A stretch of 9,781 nt of DNA from Methanobacteriota archaeon (lineage in GTDB: Archaea > Thermoplasmatota > E2 > DHVEG-1). Below, in pieces: positions 1-7,588 of the stretch. The notes beneath the pieces were generated by a model that made no database searches, was not told where the DNA came from, and saw only the letters and a program-made list of their open reading frames with translations. A program made the translations under genes and the position numbers. Every line of letters begins with the position of its first letter. The first letter of the stretch is position 1. The stretch covers positions 1-9,781 of the forward strand of contig JAPKYG010000075.1 of assembly GCA_026394435.1 (NCBI GenBank). Reading direction: 5' to 3'.

Positions 1-3000
1 CGTTTAATTCGATGGTTATGCCTGGTAACGGTGTGTCGTTAGCAGGTTCGTAGGAACCATTGTTGTTATTATCTTGATAAACAAAACCTTCCAGGGTTGA
101 AAGGCTCACATTGATATTGAAATTGCGTGAATATTTCGAACCGTTGAGACGCATGGCTTCTGCGTCCGTCACTGGAGAATATAACGTATTATTGGTCTGG
201 TTGAATCTTATACTCTTTAGCAGAACATCCCCGACGGATAATTGTAGCGTGATATTACCAGCTGGCGAAATCAGACTGAAGTTTCCTTTTTCATCGGTAA
301 AGGTATTGTCGTGAAGCATGCCATATTTATCATAGATGCCGATTTGAGCGAACATTGTAGTGTTGTTACATTTGACAGACCCATTAAGATACGCACCCTC
401 ATAATATTTTGCGATAATAACTGCATGTCGACTTTGGGTGTAGAGATAAGGAGAGATATATTCAAGTGCGAAATGTTTAAGCCCCCAGCAAGGCATGGAG
501 TATTCTGGTGCCTGATAATTCCCTTGTTGATCTTGTTGTAGATATTGGAGAGGAACCCCAAGATACGTTCGATAGAACATGGTGTTGAAATAATCTTGTT
601 TGTTAACGGTTGTAGTTCCTGTGACGGCGATACGGTTCCGCTGCGCCTGGGGCATTTCGTTGAGTTCTTTTGCCGTCCATTGACCGTCAGGGCCCTTGGA
701 TCCATCTGTGTTTACTGAATAACCCGTGTATATGACTTGGATGAAATCGTCCTCAGGGTTGTGAAACTGTTTTCCGGCGGTTCTAAGCGCGGTTAAGACG
801 TTGCTTTTATCGCCAAGGAATGCGAAGATATTGAAAATCTGCTCGTCATATCCTTCCACCCCGTAGTACCGAATGCTGTAGCCAGTGGCTTGTTGGATAT
901 CATGGTATAACCAGGTGATTTGTTCATCGGTTAGGGTATCGTTCAGGAGTTGTACGATATCGTGATAATAAGCGTTTTCAGGATATTGCGCTCCCACGAG
1001 CAGGGTCTTGCTCAGATTAACGTCATATTCTGCTCCGATTGGTTTCTTCTGCGAAGGAGAAAGCGCGGGATTGATCATCCATGAAGTTATTTCGGTTGTA
1101 TTGTTATTCCCAAGATGTTTCTGAAGTGCGGTGATGACTGAATCGGAGAAGGCCATGTCGTTGTTATCTTTTCGATTTCCTTCCAATAATCGGACGATCC
1201 AGACTGCGACTCCTTGTTTTTCACTTTTTGCGGTATGGAAATTAGCAGCAGGTGGAATTCCATCTTGGAAGTTGTCAGCGACGGTCGGATGTGCTCCAAC
1301 CGCAACTTCGTAGAATCCGTAGTCCCACCAGGAGATATAACCAGGTCGTTTTGATGGATCCGCGATGTTTGTGTCTTGCTTGTTTAACCAAGAATACGCG
1401 GCGACCCAGTATTGCTCTTTGTAAGAGCTAGAGCCGAATGCAGAGGAATGATTTTCTCCGAAGAAATCATATTTCAAATTACTCGTACCATTTTTTGATG
1501 TAGCTGATGGTACCGCCGCATCGAGTGCAAGGTATCCATTAGGTATCAGGATGAGGAAGGCTACAAAGAGAACACCGAAGAGGTGGTAGATTTTCACACC
1601 TTTTCGAATGCCGCGGATACCACCGCCTGCGTTCCTTATGTTTCGTGCCATTTGTTTGTAGTCAATCTTACTAATCAAAAACCAAATAATCCAACCTGCC
1701 AGAAGAGCAATGAGGGGCACCATGTCGTTAAGGAAACGACCAGCGGTTGATGTCAACCAGATGTCGATGACGAATAACGATAGGATGAGGAGGTAGTCTC
1801 GTCGTCCTTTCTGTTTCACATATTGATAGATAAGAAACACAAAACCAGCCCAAGCAAGCCAGTACAACGCAGGGCCGTACGACATCACGGTTCGGCTCAT
1901 ATTATAGGTCCCTGCCTCTGCGATCGTAAGAGATACCTTTGACCCATAAATCCCGGCGCCATAGAGGATATTCGAGATTGCTGTTAAAGGAGAAAATATT
2001 GAGAACGTCTTAGGATTGATATAAACGATATAGAGAAAGGCTGCAACAGCAGCTCCAATACCGGCAATTACCGGATATGAAATGATCCAGGGTATCTTTT
2101 TTCGCTTGAAGAGGATGCAGACACCACCAAAGACTGCTACTCCAAGCGCTAAATAAAAAGGAAGGTCTAAGAGGACACCGCCTGCGAATGAGACAGGCCA
2201 TGAAACAAAAAATCCAGTGAACAACGCGATGGCGATGCTCATAACGAATCGCGCTTCAACTTTATTGGTGAAAATATCTATTAAAAGTTGAACAACTGCA
2301 TAAATGGTGATAACGGTGTAGAGGAATTGCGCTTCTACCCAAACCATAGAGAGAGCCGCAAGCGGGATTCCCGCAAGGAGTGCGTAGAGAATTGAGCGTT
2401 TCGTGTCTTTTTCCTTGATACTTTTAATTAAAAAGAGGAAGGTGAGGAAATATAAGAGCAGGTTGAATGAGTCGTGATCAAACAGACCATACGCAGAACC
2501 ATGCCCTGAGCTAATATGAATAGGTATGATAGCAATAAGGAGCGCAGCGATAAGTCCGGCTTTCTTCCCGAATAAGATTTTCCCAATGAAATACACGGGG
2601 AAGACGAGCAAGGCACCAAATAACGCAGGGATAAACTCCATTGCGTACCCGATTGCATTTGCTTCACTCATAAAAGGGACAAGGAGTTTACTGAAACCGA
2701 TCGCAGACATGACGAGTAACGGAGCACGGCCTCCTGATTTCCCAAATGGATAGGCGAGCAGGGGATCGTTAGAAGAGAAGAAGGGAAAACGCCCAGTTTG
2801 TGTAGTATTATCAACGAGCCGCATGTTATAGTACGGGTCAGGGCCAGATAAATAGAACGTATCGGTCATGGTTGTTCCTGATGGGTTCATATTGACGTTT
2901 GATACGATGTTGAAATAGGAGTTCATGAATAAAACTAAGAAGAAAATTGCTATAAGTGATACTCCAATCCACCAGTTTTTATTGAAGCGAAATCGCTTTC

Positions 3001-3088
3001 GTTCCGAGGCGTTTGCTACGGTCGCCGATTGTGGAGTTGGAGCTGTTTCTGATTGCATTGGCATTTTAAATTGTGCTCTTTTCCGCAT
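1..3088 (-). CDS. aglB: STT3/AglB oligosaccharyltransferase catalytic subunit (3' end outside window)
   Basis: This membrane enzyme transfers a lipid-linked oligosaccharide to Asn in N-X-S/T sequons on the outer face of the membrane. The frame is open without a stop from the ATG at 3088 to the window edge, giving at least 1029 residues. About 13 hydrophobic segments lie between residues 39 and 510. Catalytic landmarks are all present: GPDPYYNMR (first acidic motif, D84), GLFDHDSFN (second, D204/D206), TIAE at 388-391 (the external-loop-5 motif of archaeal enzymes), a GRF arginine motif before the last membrane segments, and SWWDYG with WWDYG at 587-591 (bases 1316-1330), the sequon-recognition motif. 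After the globular domain, residues about 899-960 look like a carboxypeptidase-regulatory-type beta-sandwich, and 999-1029 begin an SdrD-like module. The start is chosen for GGGTGA five bases upstream and a TATA box behind it. Family assignment is firm; the missing C-terminus prevents stating full length. Confidence 0.95.
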   Translation of the reverse strand, partial: MRKRAQFKMPMQSETAPTPQSATVANASERKRFRFNKNWWIGVSLIAIFFLVLFMNSYFNIVSNVNMNPSGTTMTDTFYLSGPDPYYNMRLVDNTTQTGRFPFFSSNDPLLAYPFGKSGGRAPLLVMSAIGFSKLLVPFMSEANAIGYAMEFIPALFGALLVFPVYFIGKILFGKKAGLIAALLIAIIPIHISSGHGSAYGLFDHDSFNLLLYFLTFLFLIKSIKEKDTKRSILYALLAGIPLAALSMVWVEAQFLYTVITIYAVVQLLIDIFTNKVEARFVMSIAIALFTGFFVSWPVSFAGGVLLDLPFYLALGVAVFGGVCILFKRKKIPWIISYPVIAGIGAAVAAFLYIVYINPKTFSIFSPLTAISNILYGAGIYGSKVSLTIAEAGTYNMSRTVMSYGPALYWLAWAGFVFLIYQYVKQKGRRDYLLILSLFVIDIWLTSTAGRFLNDMVPLIALLAGWIIWFLISKIDYKQMARNIRNAGGGIRGIRKGVKIYHLFGVLFVAFLILIPNGYLALDAAVPSATSKNGTSNLKYDFFGENHSSAFGSSSYKEQYWVAAYSWLNKQDTNIADPSKRPGYISWWDYGFYEVAVGAHPTVADNFQDGIPPAANFHTAKSEKQGVAVWIVRLLEGNRKDNNDMAFSDSVITALQKHLGNNNTTEITSWMINPALSPSQKKPIGAEYDVNLSKTLLVGAQYPENAYYHDIVQLLNDTLTDEQITWLYHDIQQATGYSIRYYGVEGYDEQIFNIFAFLGDKSNVLTALRTAGKQFHNPEDDFIQVIYTGYSVNTDGSKGPDGQWTAKELNEMPQAQRNRIAVTGTTTVNKQDYFNTMFYRTYLGVPLQYLQQDQQGNYQAPEYSMPCWGLKHFALEYISPYLYTQSRHAVIIAKYYEGAYLNGSVKCNNTTMFAQIGIYDKYGMLHDNTFTDEKGNFSLISPAGNITLQLSVGDVLLKSIRFNQTNNTLYSPVTDAEAMRLNGSKYSRNFNINVSLSTLEGFVYQDNNNNGSYEPANDTPLPGITIELN

Positions 3089-3093
3089 ACGTT

Positions 3094-3099
3094 TCACCC
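3094..3099 (-). promoter_or_regulatory. Shine-Dalgarno site of aglB
   Basis: On the minus strand the bases read GGGTGA and end five bases before the ATG at 3088. GGTGA is a good match to the archaeal anti-Shine-Dalgarno sequence, and it decides this start over the next in-frame ATG at codon 9. Confidence 0.7.
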
Positions 3100-3128
3100 T
3101 AGGATGATTACAACCGTAAATCCATGGT

Positions 3129-3138
3129 CTTATAAATA
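3129..3138 (-). promoter_or_regulatory. TATA box of aglB
   Basis: The minus strand reads TATTTATAAG, close to the euryarchaeal TATA consensus. Transcription starting about 25 bases downstream would fall near 3105, leaving a leader of roughly 15 bases that holds the GGGTGA site. The gene can therefore be transcribed on its own as well as by read-through from prs. Inferred from sequence only. Confidence 0.6.
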
Positions 3139-3160
3139 ACTTATCTCCAAAAGAATCTCC

Positions 3161-4036
3161 TTAATTTTTAATGTGTGGGAGCGTTTTTAAGAGGATTTCT
3201 GCGATACAATCTGCGGCACTGACCTTGCTGAACTCAGTTTCTATCGTGTCCGTTGAAATAATTTCATCGCAGTCAGCGGACAAAAGTTTTTCTTTCGCAC
3301 CACCGATAAATAATCCATGGGTACATGCAACCGAGACTGTTTTAGCACCTTGTTTCTTTAACTCTTTAATGGAATTGGCCATGGTGCCGCCAGTGGAGAT
3401 AATGTCATCGATGATAGCGACGTGTTTGCCACGTGCATCAAGTTTTTTTGGTGTTATTTTAACGGTGGTTTCATCGATGCGTATTTTCTCCAAATAATCG
3501 TACTCGCAGTCGATGAGTGCCGCTGCTTCTTTGGCTCGTTCTTTTGCCCCTTTATCTGGTGCAAGTATAAAATCGATGTTTTTTTCTTTAAGATACTGAG
3601 CGATGGTTGAAACCGCGGAACAGCTATATGCAGGAACTGAAAAGAATTTCAGAATATGCTCCTTATGCGGATCAACAGTGATAACACAGTCAGCATGTAT
3701 GCTGATGTGCTGTGCGACAGCTCTTGAACTGATTGCTTCGCCTTCCTCGAATTTTTTATCTTGTCTGCTGTACCCAAAGTAAGGAAGGACGACCGTGATT
3801 TTCTTTGCGCCTGCGTCATGAACTGCGTCCTGCATGAGGAGGAGTTCAACAATTTTTGGATCAGGATATGCGGTTTGAACAATCAGGACGTCCTCACCTG
3901 AAATGTCATCTAACACGCGGACGTAAAATTCATCGTCAGGAAACCGTTTGTATGTTGCCTGTAGAAGCGGCTGCTGAATTTTGTTCGCAAGATTTCTTGC
4001 AACGTTTTTTGCTGAGGTTCCCCCAAGTACGTACAT
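3161..4036 (-). CDS. prs: Ribose-phosphate pyrophosphokinase (PRPP synthetase)
   Basis: This cytoplasmic enzyme makes 5-phosphoribosyl-1-pyrophosphate from ribose 5-phosphate and ATP, feeding purine, pyrimidine, NAD, His and Trp synthesis. At 291 residues it has the short archaeal length. Visible motifs are RFPDDEFYVR (31-40), the ATP-binding stretch PYFGYSRQDK (85-94), the metal-binding TVDPHKEH (D122, H124), the flexible-loop EKIR with catalytic-type K184 and R186, and the PRPP-binding loop DDIISTGGTM (210-219). All key residues are intact. The start follows the conserved first strand (MYVLGGTSAK), so nothing upstream is needed. No Shine-Dalgarno site precedes it; instead a perfect 7-base inverted repeat lies just upstream. 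It is divergent from the surface-protein gene, and aglB follows 72 bases downstream with its own TATA box. Confidence 0.97.
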   Translation of the reverse strand: MYVLGGTSAKNVARNLANKIQQPLLQATYKRFPDDEFYVRVLDDISGEDVLIVQTAYPDPKIVELLLMQDAVHDAGAKKITVVLPYFGYSRQDKKFEEGEAISSRAVAQHISIHADCVITVDPHKEHILKFFSVPAYSCSAVSTIAQYLKEKNIDFILAPDKGAKERAKEAAALIDCEYDYLEKIRIDETTVKITPKKLDARGKHVAIIDDIISTGGTMANSIKELKKQGAKTVSVACTHGLFIGGAKEKLLSADCDEIISTDTIETEFSKVSAADCIAEILLKTLPHIKN

Positions 4037-4041
4037 AATGC

Positions 4042-4063
4042 GACATCGTAAATGGTCGATGTC
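4042..4063 (-). promoter_or_regulatory. Inverted repeat between prs promoter and start codon
   Basis: Arms GACATCG (4042-4048) and CGATGTC (4057-4063) are perfectly complementary across an 8-base spacer. The element ends five bases before the prs ATG. As RNA it would form a hairpin at the very 5' end of a prs transcript started from the TATA element at 4087-4096; as DNA it could be a repressor operator. No Shine-Dalgarno site is seen here. The symmetry is seen directly; the role is inference. Confidence 0.5.
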
Positions 4064-4085
4064 TTTTTAGTGATTTCGTAAGAAA

Positions 4086-4096
4086 GTTTTTATAAG
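4086..4096. promoter_or_regulatory. Shared divergent TATA element (prs / surface protein)
   Basis: The plus strand reads TTTTTATAAG and the minus strand CTTATAAAAAC, so one AT-rich box can be read as a TATA box in both directions. About 26 bases from its centre, starts would fall near 4118 for the plus gene (GTG at 4124) and near 4066 for prs (ATG at 4036). It is the best TATA match in this 87-base gap. A weaker A-rich box at about 4064-4072 could alternatively give prs a nearly leaderless start. Confidence 0.55.
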
Positions 4097-4123
4097 AGTT
4101 TTTGCTTAATTCCTTAGAAGTGA

Positions 4124-6337
4124 GTGGATGAGATGCGGCGACATCTATTAATACAGATGTTTATGGTTATTCTTTTATTGATATCTGTCGTTTTCGTCTC
4201 TACGACAACCGCAGAAAACACATCAGAGACTCAAGTTGAAGCAACGATTATAAGCACCTTTGAGACAGGATCGCAACTGAGTGTCCGTGCCCAAATGATT
4301 GTTAATCGCATTAGTAATATTTATGAGACTACCTTCACAAGGCAAATGATTGAAACAACGACAGACTCTGATGCTCTTGCGGTTATTAAAAATCAACTCC
4401 ACCTCCTTGTGAAAAACCAAATCGAAGAAACATTTCAGAATGCAGACGTTTCTGCAATCACAAAAAAACCAACCTATGAGAAACCGTATTTCATTGATGA
4501 ATTTCGCGTGAATCTCACTGCTTCTTTCTTTCACTACAATGGTTCTATGAATCTGACGAATTTCATCAATGGCGTACTGGATATGGGTGCTACAGTGACT
4601 TATCATTTTAATGTACACGCGGAACAAGGGTGGAACATTACCTATACCTATGTGCTTCCAAGCACAACGACTCTTACATATGCCAATACCGCAGAAACCA
4701 ACCCTATTACATGGGTTGTACGGAATTGGGATGGAAATGATACAGGAAAAGATGCAACGTTATCCACGCAATCGAAAAACCCGACAACACCGGCTTCAGA
4801 GACTGAAGATATTGCCCTTGAATTTACCTTAGATACCAGAACAGTAGACGATATCAGTTTTTCCGATTCTATTGTTGTGAAAAAAATGAACATCTACAGT
4901 TATACTGTTGTACCTGAGTTTATCACCGGGTTAGGCATTATACCAGCCGATGGAGTACGATTATGTATCGATAGCGGACTGTTTTCCTGGGCAGACCTGC
5001 TTGAAAAAACAATTCGACCGATCGAACAACAGACCACTCCGTTAATTGAGAATTCCTCTTTTCAACAAACCCTTGGCCTTTCATTTACCTGGGATGATGA
5101 AAGCACCACTAATTGTTCAACCCCGTACAACATCACCCATATGGATGACACACCAGCGATACGGGCCAACTTCAAAGACCCTGATGTAAATCTGCAGATT
5201 TGCCACATACCAGCCAGAGCATTCTTTGGATTGATAAATGCAGGGGCAACCGCATCGATCTCAACTGTGGATGTAAACTTTGGTTCAGGGCTTGACGGAA
5301 TCATCCACCCCTATTCCATCATTTTGCGTCTTCCAACAAACATCTCTCTTAACGGAGACAATGTATATACCTGGAATAAAACGACACCTATCACAGGGAC
5401 ATTTCTCTCAGGGCTTCAACCGACACCTCCGTACACAGAAGAACATATTGAGACACGCGTTGAAATCGAGCTGTTGAAGATGGATTTGAACATCCCGAGT
5501 GTTTTCACTGGAAAAACCGAGTTAACGGCATCTACTAAGATGAAAGAAGATGATCGACTCTACGTGATCCGCCGGGATGGCGAGATTTCCTTTTCCCCGA
5601 AAATAAATATGACATTTTTGAATTCAGATTCTTTCCGTCTTTGCACCGAAGAAAACGTCTTTAGTGAAAGCCAGATAAACTCGTTTCTCTCGCAGAAAAC
5701 AGATATTTTTCAACAGCGGTTGTCCGAGATCTTCCATGGACTGCGTGTGAAGGGCATAATCGACAGAAAAATTTTTTCCAACTCACTTGTATGGGATGGA
5801 GATATCTCCGCGATGGATAATGTTGTACCTGTCGTGGTTTCCAATTATGCAAATGAGGTTTACGCAGTCGGATTCAATGTTTCGTTATGGCCTACTGAGC
5901 TTACGCTTGCGCCGCAACGGTTTACCCTCCAGGGCGTGGAAAACCAGACCATGACGTACCGGATTATCTTCCCACGAGGTATTACGGTCAACGCGAGTGA
6001 TAGTGCCGGGAAGCCTCTTATCACAGGGAAAACAAATGATGGGCGAGATTATGTTGAGCTTTCTTTTGATGCGGAGTCAGCAACGCAATCAACAGTCCTC
6101 ACCTGCGTTTTGAATGTATCACCCGTGTATGTCCTCGGATTATTTTTACCCTGCATTCTTGTCTTTATCTTGTTGGTTGTTCTTGTGGTCATTATTTATT
6201 TAATACGGAAAAAGAGAGGGGGGTTACGGAGAGGGAAAGGAAAACTCTTCGAACCTGAGGATAACGAGCCGTCTGATTACGGAGGGCAGGCTTACTATGT
6301 GCCGCCTCCACCGCCGTCGACAAAGAAGAAAAAATAA
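4124..6337 (+). CDS. Single-pass surface protein with three internal modules, predicted N-glycoprotein
   Basis: I do not recognise a named family. From a GTG start the protein has 737 residues. A signal peptide spans about 4-30 (Arg-Arg then a hydrophobic core, ending near TTTAEN). The outer part (31-667) is followed by one membrane helix (about 668-693), a RKKR stop-transfer sequence and a roughly 44-residue basic cytoplasmic tail with five Pro and four Lys at the end. I count 16 N-X-S/T sequons, at N32, 130, 139, 143, 171, 205, 310, 330, 336, 406, 418, 495, 585, 607, 623 and 664. Three similar modules start near residues 50, 278 and 504, each a helical stretch followed by beta strands. The ATG at 4133 is an alternative start, with GTGAG seven bases upstream. 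A structural or envelope role is likely; an enzyme function is not visible. Confidence 0.85.
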   Translation: MDEMRRHLLIQMFMVILLLISVVFVSTTTAENTSETQVEATIISTFETGSQLSVRAQMIVNRISNIYETTFTRQMIETTTDSDALAVIKNQLHLLVKNQIEETFQNADVSAITKKPTYEKPYFIDEFRVNLTASFFHYNGSMNLTNFINGVLDMGATVTYHFNVHAEQGWNITYTYVLPSTTTLTYANTAETNPITWVVRNWDGNDTGKDATLSTQSKNPTTPASETEDIALEFTLDTRTVDDISFSDSIVVKKMNIYSYTVVPEFITGLGIIPADGVRLCIDSGLFSWADLLEKTIRPIEQQTTPLIENSSFQQTLGLSFTWDDESTTNCSTPYNITHMDDTPAIRANFKDPDVNLQICHIPARAFFGLINAGATASISTVDVNFGSGLDGIIHPYSIILRLPTNISLNGDNVYTWNKTTPITGTFLSGLQPTPPYTEEHIETRVEIELLKMDLNIPSVFTGKTELTASTKMKEDDRLYVIRRDGEISFSPKINMTFLNSDSFRLCTEENVFSESQINSFLSQKTDIFQQRLSEIFHGLRVKGIIDRKIFSNSLVWDGDISAMDNVVPVVVSNYANEVYAVGFNVSLWPTELTLAPQRFTLQGVENQTMTYRIIFPRGITVNASDSAGKPLITGKTNDGRDYVELSFDAESATQSTVLTCVLNVSPVYVLGLFLPCILVFILLVVLVVIIYLIRKKRGGLRRGKGKLFEPEDNEPSDYGGQAYYVPPPPPSTKKKK
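6329..6334 (-). terminator. T-run terminator of the reductase gene
   Basis: On the minus strand six T residues begin six bases beyond the TAA of the reductase gene and continue into a CTTCTTT pyrimidine tract. Archaeal transcription commonly ends at such T-runs. This one is encoded by the poly-Lys tail codons of the convergent surface-protein gene. Confidence 0.5.
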
Positions 6338-6339
6338 CC

Positions 6340-7533
6340 TTATTTTTTTGTGCGTTTCAGCATCGCCGGGGCAAGAGACAGCAGAGAAGGTGATGTTCTT
6401 ATAAGTGGTAGAGCAAGCCGTGAGGGGTAATCGATATCTCCGTGGGTGTTGATGACGTCGATTGTTTTTTGGTTGTTCAATTTTTCTAGATATTTGACGA
6501 GTTGTTCGTCGGTGAGGCTGGTGAACATTTTTCTGAATCTCATGCCAAGGAAGAGTTCCCGTCCGATTTCTTTTGTCCATTTTCTGTGATAGTGTTTTAG
6601 AAATTGTACATCGAATTGTTGTTTTTGTAACGATTCTTCAGCGACAATGGCGCATTGTGCGGCGCAGAATAACCCGGGGTAGATGCCGCCGCCTGATGTT
6701 GGTTTAACCTGTGCTGCTGCATCTCCGACGAGCATGACGTGGTCATCAACGGTTTTTTTCAGTGGACCTAGAGGGATCACCCCACCGAATCGTTTCATGA
6801 CATTTGTGCCTTGTAAAAGTGGTTGCTGAAGCAAGGCGGTAAAATAGTGTTGGAGTGGATGGTTGCTTTGTTTTCCGATACACAGTCCGATGCGTGCGGT
6901 GGTGCCGTGTACGTTTGTAGGGATGATCCAAGCAAAGAAACCCGGGGCAACGATACGTCCTACGAAAATATGGACAAAACGAGGGTCGAGCGCGGTATCA
7001 GAAAGTTCAGCGCCGATTCCTTGCAACATTTCGATTGGGTGTGGGAATCCGAAGATTTTTCGTATGCTTGAATAGGGTCCGTCTGCACCAATGAGGATGT
7101 TACATCGAACCGTTAGGGTTTGTTCATCTTTTTGTATGGTGAGTGTTATGTGATTTTCTTGTTTTTTAGCGGAAACAACTTTGTATCCTGTGAAGAGGGA
7201 GACTCCAGCGGAATGTGCGTTCTGAAAGAGTGTTTCATCAAATCGCTTTCTGTTGATCACCAGCCCATGAACAGTTTCCCCGCCAATGGTTAGGGTTGCT
7301 CCTGCGGGGCTGTGAATATGTGCGCCGTATATTTTGTTTTGAACTAGTCCTATTTGAGAGCATTTGGTGATATCAAAGACTCTTTGGGTGACTAACCCTG
7401 CGCAGTGAACTGGCTCCCCGATTGTTCTGTGTTCTTCAAAAACAGCGACATGTCTTCCTTTTGACGCAAGTTGTTCTGTAACAAAGCACCCTACCGGCCC
7501 TCCACCAGCAACAGCGATATCGTACTCGTCCAT
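6340..7533 (-). CDS. Geranylgeranyl reductase family FAD-dependent oxidoreductase
   Basis: Members of this family reduce the double bonds of geranylgeranyl chains, including digeranylgeranyl glycerophospholipids of archaeal membranes. The 397-residue length is normal. The N-terminal Rossmann motif GGGPVG (10-15) binds FAD, and VFEEH (31-35) ends the second strand with the acidic residue expected to hold the ribose. PVHCAG (41-46) matches the family motif PxxCxG, with the redox-relevant C44. GADGPYSSIR (149-158) and LVGDAAAQVKPTSGGG (268-283) are the other two FAD motifs. The substrate motif YxWxFP appears as FFAWIIP (199-205), keeping Trp and Pro but changing Tyr and Phe. The ATG lies close to the start point expected from the TATA element at 7557-7566, so a leaderless message is likely. 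Exact substrate is not provable from sequence; another GGR-like flavoenzyme is possible. Confidence 0.9.
   Translation of the reverse strand: MDEYDIAVAGGGPVGCFVTEQLASKGRHVAVFEEHRTIGEPVHCAGLVTQRVFDITKCSQIGLVQNKIYGAHIHSPAGATLTIGGETVHGLVINRKRFDETLFQNAHSAGVSLFTGYKVVSAKKQENHITLTIQKDEQTLTVRCNILIGADGPYSSIRKIFGFPHPIEMLQGIGAELSDTALDPRFVHIFVGRIVAPGFFAWIIPTNVHGTTARIGLCIGKQSNHPLQHYFTALLQQPLLQGTNVMKRFGGVIPLGPLKKTVDDHVMLVGDAAAQVKPTSGGGIYPGLFCAAQCAIVAEESLQKQQFDVQFLKHYHRKWTKEIGRELFLGMRFRKMFTSLTDEQLVKYLEKLNNQKTIDVINTHGDIDYPSRLALPLIRTSPSLLSLAPAMLKRTKK
6343..6349 (+). terminator. T-run terminator of the surface-protein gene
   Basis: Seven T residues start six bases after the TAA of the plus-strand gene. They lie inside the antisense of the last codons of the convergent reductase gene, so the two transcripts would overlap at their ends. 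Confidence 0.55.
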
Positions 7534-7556
7534 TGATTCTCAGAATATCACCAAAG

Positions 7557-7566
7557 ATTTATAATA
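7557..7566. promoter_or_regulatory. Shared divergent TATA element (reductase / beta-barrel protein)
   Basis: The plus strand reads ATTTATAATA and the minus strand TATTATAAAT. With a start about 26 bases from the centre, plus-strand transcription begins near 7588, at the ATG of the small gene (7589), and minus-strand transcription near 7535, at the ATG of the reductase (7533). Both messages would then be essentially leaderless. A GGTGAT at 7546-7551 (minus) is too far (12 bases) from the reductase ATG to be a convincing ribosome site. Confidence 0.55.
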
Positions 7567-7588
7567 AAAACGGTATTACAGGGCCCCC

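Noticed and set aside
271..705. Open frame of 144 codons on the minus strand
   Set aside because: It lies in a different frame inside aglB, whose own frame is open throughout and carries recognisable domains; the 144-codon product has no plausible features.
1..3088. Possible frameshift or decay in aglB, because no finished reading frame ends in this region
   Set aside because: Reading codon by codon from 3088 to position 2 gives no stop, and all catalytic motifs lie in one frame; the gene simply runs off the left edge.
4042..4068. Hairpin followed by five T residues on the plus strand, like a bacterial intrinsic terminator
   Set aside because: No plus-strand gene ends upstream of it; the only nearby gene reading toward it on plus would have to be antisense to prs. 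It is better explained as an element of the prs leader.
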